Source: COMBO-56-21 sp041559015 (lineage in GTDB: Archaea > Thermoplasmatota > Thermoplasmata > UBA10834). From it: a stretch of 64,000 nt of DNA. The stretch's first letter is position 1. Every line of letters begins with the position of its first letter. Of this stretch, positions 1 to 8,800 are shown one piece after another. The notes under the pieces were generated by a model, which did no database searches, was not told the origin of the DNA, and was given only the letters and a program-made list of their open reading frames with translations. The stretch spans positions 62,001 to 126,000 of the forward strand of contig JBFFED010000001.1 of assembly GCA_041559015.1 (NCBI GenBank), written 5' to 3'. The translations under genes and the position numbers were made by a program.

Positions 1-153
1 GTCCTGCTACTCTCAGCATATGCCGCTGTTAGGACGCTCGGAGGAGGGCATTCGGACGAGAGGAGGCAAACCGGGATGGCGGCGGCCACCCTCCTTGCGA
101 ATCTCGCATCCTCCGTGGTCTTCATAGTTGCCTTCCCCCTCGGAGTTGCCTGA
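1..153 (+). CDS. C-terminal end of a membrane protein (partial)
   Basis: An open frame runs in from the left edge and stops at TGA 151-153, so only the last 50 residues are visible. The visible part has a short basic/polar loop (around SDERRQTG) followed by an uninterrupted hydrophobic stretch of about 25 residues that reaches the C-terminus, which reads as a final transmembrane helix. The next gene starts on the very next base, so the two are almost certainly co-transcribed. The family cannot be recognised from this fragment. A reverse-strand ORF over the same bases is composition shadow. Confidence 0.6.
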   Translation, partial: VLLLSAYAAVRTLGGGHSDERRQTGMAAATLLANLASSVVFIVAFPLGVA

Positions 154-1359
154 ATGAACGAGAGGACTGTCAGGCCGTTCTACCAACCGCCGTCGCTGCT
201 CGCTAGGCAACTCAGGAGCGCCCTCCTGATCAGGCGACTGACCGGCTGGTCAAAGCTTCCATGGTGGACAACTCAGGCAGGCAAGATATTTCAGATAGCC
301 GCAGGATGCCAGGGCATAGGATGCTTCGGATATCCTGTCCACCCCGTCTGGGAGGTCACAGCGAAATGCAACCTCGAGTGCGAGCATTGCCATGCGCGCG
401 CAGGGGACATAGATCGTGGTGATGAGCTCACCACGGACGAGGCGAAGACGAGGCTGATAGATCCGCTGGCGGAGGTGGCTGACTTCAAGAGCCTCGTATT
501 CTCAGGCGGGGAGCCGTTAGTCCGTGAGGACTTGTTGGAGCTCGTAGGGCACGCCAAGAAGCGGGGGTTCTACCCCATCATCGCAACCAACGCCACGCTC
601 ATAACTGCGGATGTTGCGAGGGCACTGAAGCGCGCCGGGACACTCGGCATCGCGGCGAGCATCGACTCGATGAAGGACGATGTCCACGACGCTTTCAGGC
701 GCAAGGCAGGGGCCCTCAGGCTCGCGAGGGAGGGCATCGCGAACGCGGCTGCAGAGGGCATGTACATCCAATTTAACATCACTGCTTCGAAGATCAATCT
801 GGACGAGCTCCCGGAGATAATCTCGTTCGCGGACGAACTCCGCGCACACGTCATCCTCCTCTATCAGTTCATCCCCTCAGGCAGGGGCGAGGAGAGTTCC
901 CAGCTCGAGCTGACGAGGGAGGAGTTCAGGGAGGAGATCCTGAGAACGGGCGAGCTCCAGAAGGACCTGCACCCCGTGATAGCGCCCGTGGGCCTTCCCG
1001 AATACTGGGCCCTGCACAATGTGATGCAGAACGACGGCAGGCGGTCGGATGTGCTGAGGGGGTGCATATGCGGGAACGGTATGTTCTACATCAAACCCAA
1101 CGGCGATGTCTGGCCGTGTGCGTTCGTCCCGATTAGCGGGGGCAACCTGAGGGAGAAGACCCCGGCCGAGATATGGAATGGCTCCGAGCTCTTCAGGAAT
1201 CTCAGGAACAGAGACAACCTCAAAGGCATCTGTCACGACTGCTCTCAGAGGGAGGTCTGTGGTGGGTGCAGGGCCAGGGCGTACGCTCACTCTGGAGACC
1301 TGTTCGGCGAGGACCCGAAGTGCGCCCTCACCGAGGGTGAGAGACGGGTAGGGTCCTGA
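154..1359 (+). CDS. Radical SAM/SPASM domain protein (NirJ/Ahb-like)
   Basis: A radical SAM enzyme of 401 residues. The [4Fe-4S]/SAM motif is CNLECEHC (Cys72, Cys76, Cys79), followed by the SGGEP motif that contacts SAM and a central TIM-barrel. The C-terminal 100 residues carry a SPASM-type cluster domain with Cys from about residue 304 (GCICGNG, WPCAF, GICHDC, VCGGC), which would hold auxiliary Fe-S clusters. The layout resembles heme-pathway enzymes (NirJ, AhbC, AhbD) and peptide-modifying SPASM enzymes; the substrate cannot be told apart from sequence alone. The N-terminal 60 residues are basic and hydrophobic and may contact the membrane or the preceding membrane protein, whose stop codon directly abuts this ATG. 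Confidence 0.85.
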   Translation: MNERTVRPFYQPPSLLARQLRSALLIRRLTGWSKLPWWTTQAGKIFQIAAGCQGIGCFGYPVHPVWEVTAKCNLECEHCHARAGDIDRGDELTTDEAKTRLIDPLAEVADFKSLVFSGGEPLVREDLLELVGHAKKRGFYPIIATNATLITADVARALKRAGTLGIAASIDSMKDDVHDAFRRKAGALRLAREGIANAAAEGMYIQFNITASKINLDELPEIISFADELRAHVILLYQFIPSGRGEESSQLELTREEFREEILRTGELQKDLHPVIAPVGLPEYWALHNVMQNDGRRSDVLRGCICGNGMFYIKPNGDVWPCAFVPISGGNLREKTPAEIWNGSELFRNLRNRDNLKGICHDCSQREVCGGCRARAYAHSGDLFGEDPKCALTEGERRVGS

Positions 1360-1377
1360 CGCTCTTTTCGGAGCAGG

Positions 1378-1384
1378 TTTAAAG
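1378..1384 (+). promoter_or_regulatory. TATA-like box for the 59-residue ORF
   Basis: TTTAAAG lies just after the radical SAM stop codon and 33-39 bases before the TTG start at 1417, the spacing expected for a leaderless or short-leader archaeal transcript. It separates this small gene from the upstream operon. Confidence 0.45.
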
Positions 1385-1416
1385 CCTCGGATGGTCGGTT
1401 AACCCGCGGTGGCAGC

Positions 1417-1596
1417 TTGAGATTCGACTTCGAGACATGGCTGAGACAGAATTACAGTATGAAGGCCCAGGATCTGGATGAAAGGGAGTTGGAATTGGCA
1501 AGGAGGGAGTACGCCGAGGAGTATCCCAAGCCGGGCGAGGGCGAGATCAGGCTTAAGTCCTATCCGTTCAAGAAGTACCTCGACGCAAAGAGCTAG
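1417..1596 (+). CDS. Small conserved-looking hypothetical protein, 59 aa
   Basis: This reading frame begins at TTG 1417 and stops at TAG 1594-1596. The protein is charged and probably helical: an aromatic N-terminus (LRFDFETWLRQ), an acidic/basic helix (DLDERELELARREY), then a Lys/Pro-containing tail. Codon use with G/C in third positions matches the neighbours, and a TATA box sits at the right distance upstream. No ATG or GTG exists in frame near the start, so TTG is inferred. I do not recognise the family. It stands alone between the radical SAM gene and the iron regulator. The competing ORF at 1478-1687 in another frame gives a Ser/Arg-rich low-complexity product and is rejected. Confidence 0.55.
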   Translation: MRFDFETWLRQNYSMKAQDLDERELELARREYAEEYPKPGEGEIRLKSYPFKKYLDAKS

Positions 1597-1662
1597 ATTC
1601 GAGCTGGCGGACCATCCTGCGTGCGGCCAGTACGCCCGGAAACGGGCCCCGAGTCCGTGGAA

Positions 1663-1692
1663 ACGTTTAAGATTTAGGTCAGCCTAACTCTT
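1663..1692 (+). promoter_or_regulatory. TATA region plus DtxR/IdeR-like operator
   Basis: An A/T-rich TATA candidate (ACGTTTAAGA, from 1664) is followed by the imperfect palindrome TTAGGTCAGCCTAACTCTT at 1674-1692. This matches 14 of 19 positions of the known DtxR/IdeR consensus TTAGGTTAGCCTAACCTAA. The element ends 6 bases before the ATG of the DtxR-family gene, so it would cover the transcription start. Metal-dependent autorepression of the regulator and co-repression of feoB is the natural inference. Confidence 0.65.
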
Positions 1693-1698
1693 CTTCAG

Positions 1699-2367
1699 AT
1701 GGTTTCTGAGAACACCGAGCAGTACCTGAAGGTGATCCACAGGTTGACCGAGGACGGAGGCGTCGCGAAGACCTCGGAAATAGCCTCCGCGATGAATGTC
1801 ACCCCTGCTAGCGTCACCGAGATGATGCACAAGCTCTCGGCTCAAGGGTACGTCACGCACGAACCATACCGGGGAGTGACCCTCAGGCCCAGAGGCAGGA
1901 GGATAGCCTGCAGGATAGCGAGGAGACACCGACTGCTCGAGAGGTTCCTGGCCGATTATGTCGGCATAAAGGGCAGGCAGAGGCACGAACAGGCGTGCAA
2001 GATGGAGCACGTTCTGACCGACGAGGTGGAACAGAGCCTGTGCAGGATCATGAACCACCCGACCGAGTGCCCCCATGGCAGACGCATACCGAGGTGCGAC
2101 AGGGGCATAAGCTGCGAGAAGTGCACCAGCAACGACCTCCCCCTCACCGACGTCAAGGAGGGGGAGAAGGTGATAGTCTCGCACCTCGTCTCGAGGAGCC
2201 ACGATGAACTGTGTTCGATGCTGGCCATGGGGTTCGTGCCGGGGGCAGAGGTGAAGGTCGAGAAGAGGGTGCCTATGGGTGGCCCTATGATAGTCAGCCT
2301 GAAGGGCGTGAAGATAGCGATTGCCAGAGACAGGACCGATATCCTCCACGTCATGAGACCGACCTAG
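1699..2367 (+). CDS. DtxR/MntR-family metal-dependent transcriptional regulator with FeoA-like domain
   Basis: A 222-residue repressor of the DtxR/IdeR/MntR family. Residues 1-62 form a winged helix-turn-helix (TSEIASAMNVTPASVTEMMHKL is the HTH). Residues 63-140 form the metal-binding and dimerisation region, with conserved features RHRLLERFL, the H/E pair in KMEHVL, and HPTECPHG. Residues 145-220 form a C-terminal FeoA/SH3-like domain. Cys residues in the linker (CPHG, CDRG, CEKC) could bind metal. The gene is followed after 12 bases by feoB and is preceded by a DtxR-box, so it most likely senses Fe(II) or Mn(II) and controls ferrous iron uptake. Whether Fe or Mn is the co-repressor cannot be read from sequence. 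Confidence 0.9.
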   Translation: MVSENTEQYLKVIHRLTEDGGVAKTSEIASAMNVTPASVTEMMHKLSAQGYVTHEPYRGVTLRPRGRRIACRIARRHRLLERFLADYVGIKGRQRHEQACKMEHVLTDEVEQSLCRIMNHPTECPHGRRIPRCDRGISCEKCTSNDLPLTDVKEGEKVIVSHLVSRSHDELCSMLAMGFVPGAEVKVEKRVPMGGPMIVSLKGVKIAIARDRTDILHVMRPT

Positions 2368-2379
2368 GAGACGGACACC

Positions 2380-4284
2380 ATGCGGATCGCTCTCGCGGGC
2401 AACCCCAACGTTGGCAAGAGCATCATCTTCAGCCAGCTGACTGGGGTCGGTGTCATAAGCGCCAACTACCCTGGAACCACTATAGAGTTCGCCGAGGGTA
2501 AGGCCAAGTTCATGGGCACGACCGTCACGGTCGTAGACCTCCCGGGGACTTACTCCCTGGCCGGGAACACGGACGATGAGAGGGTCGCGACGAACATCCT
2601 TTTCGATAGGAAGCCTGAGACGGTCATCGCGGTTCTAGACGCCACGAGACTGGAAAGGAACCTGGTGCTCCTGTTCGAGCTGATTGAATCCGGTTATAAT
2701 GTCGTCGCAGCGCTCAACATGTACGACATCGTCAGGAAGAACAAGCTCAGGATTGACATAGAGCGGCTGGAACGCACACTCATGATGCCCGTGATCCCGA
2801 CGGTGGCCACGAAGGGTGAGGGCATCGACTCACTCCTGTACACATCCCTTCAGCTCAGGCGCAGGAGCAAGTTCAGGGTCAGGTATGACTCCCACATAGA
2901 GGAGATGATAGCGCGGCTAGAGGGCATGCTCAGGGAGGAGGACTGGGAGTATCCGCTGAGGTCCGTGGCGGTGAGGCTGCTCACCGACGACCCGCGCGTG
3001 CAGGAGAAGGCGAAGCCTGAGGTGCGAGAACTCGTCGCGAAGCTCAGAGAAGAGTTCAAGGAGACGCATGGAGAGGACATAGTGGTCCACATCCAGCGAG
3101 ACAGGTTCGGCGAGGCGGGGAGGATAGCCAGCGAGGTGCTCGCACCCTCGTCCTCCGCCAAAGCCCAGAAAGAACTGGCGACCGACATAACCCTCCGGCC
3201 GTCCACAGGGATACCCATCCTCCTCGGTGTCCTGGGACTGGTGTTCGTCATACTGGTGTTCGTCGGGGGGATGACAGAGGGAGTGCTGGTCGGGGCATAT
3301 GCCGAGACGGGAAAACCCCTCTTCACGGACATGGCAGCGGATGCCGAAAGCGAGGTTACCTCCGGGATACTGCTCGGGATATCGCTCAGCATAGAGGCCA
3401 TGCTGGCCCTCGTCATACCCTACATACTGGTCTTCTACATCATGCTGTCAGTGCTCGAGGACACCGGATACCTGGTCAGGGTCGTCTCCCTCTTGGACGG
3501 CGTGATGCACGGGCTCGGCCTCCACGGAAGGGCCGTCATCCCCATGGTCGTCGGGTTCGGGTGCAATGTCCCGGCCATACTGGCAACTAGGGCGATGGGC
3601 TCCAAGAGGGAGCGGCTCATACTCGCAGTACTGATAACGATGGCCGTGCCATGCTCAGCGCAGACTGCGATAATCGTCGGCTCGGTCGGCAACTACGCGG
3701 GACCTCTGTGGGCCCTGCTGATATACGTGATACTCTTCGCGATGGTGGCCGTTCTCGGCCTCGTGATGCACAAGATGATCAAGTTCGAGCCCACGGGCAT
3801 GTGCCTGGAGATACCTGACATGAGGTGGCCGAACGCAAAGCAGACAGCGATCAAAACCTATGTCCGAATAAAGGAGTTCCTGACGATTGCCTTCCCACTG
3901 CTGCTCGCGGGGAGTGTCGTCCTTGAGACACTTCTGGCCTTGGAGCTCCTCCAGAAGCTCATGGATCCCCTTGAGCCGCTGATGATGGCCGCCCTGGGAC
4001 TCCCGGCTTTCACGGTAGTGGCCCTCGTTTTCGGCATACTCAGGAAGGAGATGGCGCTCCAGATGCTGATGATACTCGCTGGCGAGACGAACCTCGCCCT
4101 CTTCCTTACGAACGAACAGATGTTCGTGTTCGCCCTGATCATGGCAGTGTTCATGCCGTGCCTGGCTGCAGTCGCGGTGCTCCTGAAGGAGTTCGGTCTC
4201 AGGAATACAGTGCTCGTCACGGCATCGTCGATCGGGCTAGCATTGATCATGGGCGCAGTAGCGAACGCTCTGTTCCAGCTCTAG
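2380..4284 (+). CDS. feoB: Ferrous iron transport protein B
   Basis: FeoB imports Fe(II) across the cytoplasmic membrane. The 634-residue protein has an N-terminal G domain: G1 GNPNVGKS (residues 7-14), the switch/G2 region NYPGTT, G3 DLPGTYSL, and a G4-like segment NMYD in place of the canonical NKxD. A helical GDI-like linker follows (about 165-270). The membrane domain starts near residue 275 and has about eight or more helices, including the two conserved Gate segments (MVVGFGCNVPAI and the later pore helices with GILRKEM). The length is slightly shorter than bacterial FeoB but normal for archaea. It sits 12 bases after the DtxR-family regulator, whose C-terminal FeoA-like domain may substitute for a separate FeoA, since no feoA is present here. 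It converges on ftsZ with 7 bases between. Confidence 0.96.
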   Translation: MRIALAGNPNVGKSIIFSQLTGVGVISANYPGTTIEFAEGKAKFMGTTVTVVDLPGTYSLAGNTDDERVATNILFDRKPETVIAVLDATRLERNLVLLFELIESGYNVVAALNMYDIVRKNKLRIDIERLERTLMMPVIPTVATKGEGIDSLLYTSLQLRRRSKFRVRYDSHIEEMIARLEGMLREEDWEYPLRSVAVRLLTDDPRVQEKAKPEVRELVAKLREEFKETHGEDIVVHIQRDRFGEAGRIASEVLAPSSSAKAQKELATDITLRPSTGIPILLGVLGLVFVILVFVGGMTEGVLVGAYAETGKPLFTDMAADAESEVTSGILLGISLSIEAMLALVIPYILVFYIMLSVLEDTGYLVRVVSLLDGVMHGLGLHGRAVIPMVVGFGCNVPAILATRAMGSKRERLILAVLITMAVPCSAQTAIIVGSVGNYAGPLWALLIYVILFAMVAVLGLVMHKMIKFEPTGMCLEIPDMRWPNAKQTAIKTYVRIKEFLTIAFPLLLAGSVVLETLLALELLQKLMDPLEPLMMAALGLPAFTVVALVFGILRKEMALQMLMILAGETNLALFLTNEQMFVFALIMAVFMPCLAAVAVLLKEFGLRNTVLVTASSIGLALIMGAVANALFQL

Positions 4285-4291
4285 CGATCGT

Positions 4292-5476
4292 TCATCTCAC
4301 GAACATCGAGAGGTCTTCGTCACCGCGTATGCCGGGGGGCACGTTGACGCTGCCCCTGTAGTCCTCCGAGGTGCGCGCGATGACGGGGTCAGCGCCATCG
4401 CGCAGGAGGACATATTGAGACCGAGCACCTGTCACGATTATCAGTATCTTGACTCTGCCTTCCATCCCTGGCTCGACAGAGCATCCCCATATGAGTCTGG
4501 CATCCGGGCGTATCCGCCCAGTTATGATCTCAGCCGCTTCTGCAGCCTCCTCGATATTCATGTCGGATCCTCCGACAACCCTCACCAGGGCCCCCTTGGC
4601 GTCCTGGAGGTCGATCTGCCCGAGCAAAGGCGAGTTGAGAGCCTCCTCGACCGCGTCCTCGATACGCTCCTTGGGCTTGCCCTCCGCCTCTCCCACCCCT
4701 ATGAGAGAGACGCCGCCCTCGTTGAGTATGGTCCTTAGGTCAGCGTAATCGACGTTCACCAGGCCCGACCGGGTGAGCATCTCCGTCAGTCCGCCGATCG
4801 TCTGCTGGAGTAGCTCGTCCGCGACCTTGAAGGCGGCCTGGACGGGCAGGTTCGGTACCAGCTCAATCAGGGTGTCGTTCGGTATCACTATGGTCGTGTC
4901 GCAGACCCTGGCCAGTCTGCTCAGGCCTTCCATCGCGTTCTCCATGCGCAGCTCGCCCTCGGATTTGAAGGGAAGAGTCACGACTCCGACGGTGAGTGCC
5001 CTGGATTCCTTCGCGAGCCTGGAGACGACAAACGAACTGCTGGTGCCAGTCCCGCCGCCCATGCCTGCGGTCACGAATACTATCTGCGAGTCTTTGAGCC
5101 AATCCTTGATCTCGGGCTCGTTCTCCATGGCGGCCTTCTCACCTATCTCCGGCCTGGCGCCGGCCCCAAGACCCCGCGTGATAGCCTTGCCTATGAGTAT
5201 CTTCTTGGGGGATTTGATCGTCAGCAGATGCTTCGCATCTGTGTTGACCGCGAGCATCTGTATGTTGCACAGTTCTGCCTCGATGCACCTGTTCACGGTG
5301 TTGCATCCTGCGCCCCCGCACCCCACCAACTTGATGCAGACGTCTAACTGACTGGCTATCCGCTTGATCTCCGCGTCCTCGGCCGTCATCTGAGATGCGG
5401 CTGGGGGTCGTTCATTCTCCTGTTTGGTCCCACCTAGAGCGCTCTCTATCAAGCTTGTAGGCATTGTGCATCCCAT
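4292..5476 (-). CDS. ftsZ: Cell division protein FtsZ
   Basis: A tubulin-like GTPase that forms the division ring, 394 residues. A roughly 45-residue N-terminal extension precedes the Rossmann GTPase core with GCGGAGCNTVNR (nucleotide loop), INTDAKHL-like NTD motif, the tubulin signature GGGTGTSS (about residues 138-145), and the T7-loop region NVDYADLRTIL with the catalytic Asp. The C-terminus ends with a short acidic/hydrophobic tail (DEDLSMFVR) that could bind a membrane anchor such as SepF. Two Met codons are possible starts (5476 and 5464); the first lies about 25 bases from the TATA centre, so a leaderless start at 5476 is feasible. Whether it is FtsZ1 or FtsZ2 was not resolved. Confidence 0.95.
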   Translation of the reverse strand: MGCTMPTSLIESALGGTKQENERPPAASQMTAEDAEIKRIASQLDVCIKLVGCGGAGCNTVNRCIEAELCNIQMLAVNTDAKHLLTIKSPKKILIGKAITRGLGAGARPEIGEKAAMENEPEIKDWLKDSQIVFVTAGMGGGTGTSSSFVVSRLAKESRALTVGVVTLPFKSEGELRMENAMEGLSRLARVCDTTIVIPNDTLIELVPNLPVQAAFKVADELLQQTIGGLTEMLTRSGLVNVDYADLRTILNEGGVSLIGVGEAEGKPKERIEDAVEEALNSPLLGQIDLQDAKGALVRVVGGSDMNIEEAAEAAEIITGRIRPDARLIWGCSVEPGMEGRVKILIIVTGARSQYVLLRDGADPVIARTSEDYRGSVNVPPGIRGDEDLSMFVR

Positions 5477-5491
5477 TGACTACGTGCGGGC

Positions 5492-5512
5492 CCACACTAT
5501 ATTAACGTGTGG
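5492..5512 (-). promoter_or_regulatory. ftsZ promoter with TATA box inside an inverted repeat
   Basis: Reading the reverse strand, TTAATATAG lies about 25 bases before the first ftsZ ATG. It is flanked by perfect 6-base arms, CCACAC at 5492-5497 and GTGTGG at 5507-5512, with a 9-base centre that contains the TATA element. A dimeric repressor bound here would block TBP. The operator role is inference; the symmetry is seen directly. Confidence 0.5.
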
Positions 5513-5742
5513 TTTGGCGAGTGACGCCACGCATGCGCGCCCCCTTGTGCACGCGCCAGCGGACGCGCGCCAGACCTCGGAGCTCAGTAGACCATGCCTG
5601 TCAAGATAGGACCTATACGACAAGCGCACCGAACCTCGCAAGGTCAGTAACGATGCCCACCTTGAACATGGTCCATGTCTTCACATACAGCCCAGGCTAT
5701 AGACAATGGCCATCGGGCAAAGCCGCCCTTCCCCGTGATATC
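5513..5742. other. Intergenic stretch between ftsZ and subtilase 1
   Basis: About 230 bases between the ftsZ promoter and the subtilase promoter. It contains C/G-rich imperfect repeats (GCGCGC, CACGCGCCAG) but no convincing ORF, tRNA or terminator. Short frames on the plus strand here have no start signals and no family resemblance. Confidence 0.4.
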
Positions 5743-5752
5743 TTTTATATAC
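5743..5752 (+). promoter_or_regulatory. TATA box of subtilase 1
   Basis: TTTTATATAC is a strong archaeal TATA element. A transcript starting about 25 bases downstream would have a leader of roughly 50 bases that contains a Shine-Dalgarno sequence (AGGAGGG, 5816-5822) just before ATG 5827. This is a leadered gene, unlike many neighbours. Confidence 0.7.
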
Positions 5753-5826
5753 AAACATTCCAGTATATTGAGCCGAGAGCGAGCACCTCCTGGTGATCGT
5801 GCTGCCGGGGGAATTAGGAGGGACAG

Positions 5827-8800
5827 ATGATGAGGAGATTCAATACTGCTAGCTTGAGCATTGTGCTGATGATTCTGATGGCTACGACCGCATTCACAGT
5901 CCTGGCTGTTCCGAACTCAATTGCCTGGTCGGATATCGCCGGCGAGAGCGCCTTGGAGGGAGGACTCCGGCCGGCGTATGATGCAGGGAAGGATTTCTGG
6001 GCGAACCCAGAGGATAAGATCGATTCGAGGTTGATGGAGGCGATCAAGAGGTCCGATGGACCCTTCAGGGTTCAGGTTCTGATATCAGACAGAAGTGCAG
6101 CCAACCAGTATCTGGGGGCCAACGGCCTGCCACTCGTGGAGGGCCTTGAGCTGCCAGGCATGCCAACATCCCGGTTGCTCGACCTGAACGCAGTCGACAT
6201 ACTCGGCCTCGCCTCGAACCCAGGCGTGTTGAGGATATTCCAGTATGAGAGGCCACAGGTGGAAGGGAAATCTGCGCAGATGAGCGGCATCGGCGAGGAA
6301 TGGGAGGCCGCGCCCCCACCGGTCGATGACCTGCTCGTCGACTTCCTGCACGGAGCCTATGATGCATGGATGGAAGGATTCACTGGGGAAGGAGTGCAGA
6401 TTGCAGTCATCGACACTGGCTTCGACATGGCCCATCCGGATCTCCAGGGACAGCAGGCAAGGTACACATCCGGGCCTTATGCGGGCTGGCCGATAGCTTA
6501 CGATGACGCGGCCGCCTGGTATTGGTACGATAACGAGATAGGTGGCTGGGTCGCTGACACATCGGCGGTATCGACCGATCTTGGCGGCTATGTGGAATTT
6601 GACGGCTTGGGCTGGAACATCTCCGATCTCAGAGATGTCTGGGGGAACCCGATCGCCAGCGTGAGCGGCAACTATCACATCGGCTGGCACACGGACCAGA
6701 ACCTCGCGACAATCTGGGGGTCACCGATTGGGGTCCTTGTCGTCGACGCGAACGTCGCCGGCGTCTACGACACAGTGTATGTCGACGTGTATCGCGACTT
6801 CTCGTTCAGCGACGAGAAGGCGTGCACGATGGGCGACGAGATATCCTACAGCGACTTCAACGACCCATCGGTTGGATGGGGTTACGGCTGGAACAGCGGT
6901 GACGGATACGCTGACCTCTCCGGAGGCATGGTTTACTGGATCAGCGACGGGGTCAACGTCTACCCGGGCTCTGACTGGCTCTACGGGGCAAGTTGGGCTC
7001 CTGACAGTGGAGAGGCAGTCGCATTCATGGGAGAGTTCTACCTGGGTGAGAGCCACGGCACGATGACTTCGTCGGCCGCCCTGGCGGTTCCGAACTCAAT
7101 GGGCGGCCTGCTCGGCGGCATGGCTCCAGACGCCAAGCTGATATGCATACCCTTCACCGGCGATGTGGTCGCGTCATGGCTGTTCGCAGCACTCGGGGCC
7201 GACAGCGGCTGGGGCACCGGGGACGAAGCGAATATCATTTCCAACAGCTACGGCTGGTCGGAGACCGCGATAGACTCTGGCTACAACATGTACGACCAGA
7301 TGACCAGCCTCATCCAGATCGACTACACGGATGGCCTGTGGTTCTGGTCGACCGGCAACGGAGGACCAGGATACGGCACTTCCCACTCCCCGACAGATTT
7401 CGGTTCGGTCCATGTGGGCGCGGGCACCACGATGCAATACAGGGCCGTACTTGGAATTGAAAACGACATAGATTACACTAAGTGGGGTGATGTCGTCCCA
7501 TTCTCCAACTCCGGACCGGGAAGGAACGGCAAGCTGAATGCGGAGATCATCGCGTCCGGAGCGTACTCCCTCGAACCTGCCCCTCTCAACCAGCGGGACT
7601 ACTTCGGGGCAATAATGGACGGCTCGGAGCACTTCCAGATAGGCAGCGGGACGAGCCATGCGACGCCGACGGCGGCGGGCGGCGCGGCTCTGGGGTTCCA
7701 GGCGTTCTATGACAATTACGGCTGGTGGCCTTCGTTCGACTATGCCAAGGCGAAGCTGATGGCGGCTGCGGACGACATGCACTTCGACCCGCTCAAGCAG
7801 GGCGCGGGCTGGCTGAACGCCTACAACTACGCAATGCTGATGGGCGGCTGGGAGGACGGGGTCGATACCCTGTTGTACATGGGAGAACCCGCTTTCATGA
7901 AATCTGCGCTCTACCCTGGCCACGTCTACGGCACATCGTACGAGTACTTCCCGAACCTCATGCTTCCAGGGGAGTCCGACACATCGCACATCGCGACGAC
8001 CAACAATCTCAACATGTTGACCGGTGCGGCCATCACCGTCACAAGCGAATTGTTGCTCAAGACGGGCAGTACGACCATAACCCTGACGACGGCCGACGCA
8101 GAAAGCATCTACATCGACGTCACAGGCGACGTGCCTGCCACGACGGACTTACTCAAGGTGACGACGTTCATGCCGATGTCCCAGTTCGATCCGGACCTTG
8201 ACTATGTGTCAGACGTCGTCTATTGGCTGGAGCTGCATGATTGGGTCGACGAGAACATGGACGGGTTCATGAATATCACGGGCTCAGAGTGGGAGCTGTA
8301 CAGATACTCCGTGGACGGCTCTAACTGCAACTACAACCAGGTGATGGTCAAGGACCCAATCGAGAGGACCACCGACGGGCTCATAGTCCGCCTGAGGAGC
8401 AGCCCGGGTGCCGCTGGAATCGACTTGACGATACAGCTGGACTACTACGAGCTGCAGACGTTCCCTTGGATAGGCTTCAGGATGCTCGGGGACACCGACT
8501 GGTCGACTAGCCTAGGCGCGATGATTGGCCCAGGATGGTGGGTCGACTGGGAAATCAATGTCACGGTCCCCGCAGACGCCCCGGTCGGGACTTACGCGGC
8601 CGCCATATACGTGGACGACGGGACCAGGGTGCAGAACATCCCGGTCGTGATCAACGTCGCAGCGGACGACTACGAGTTCGAGTTCGGGGGGCCGTCATAC
8701 TTCGATACGCCCTACAACAACGATGTGACGGGCATCTCGGACAAGTACTGGAGGTTCGAGGTGGGAGATTGGAGGATATTCTTCGCAATGCCCTCCACTA

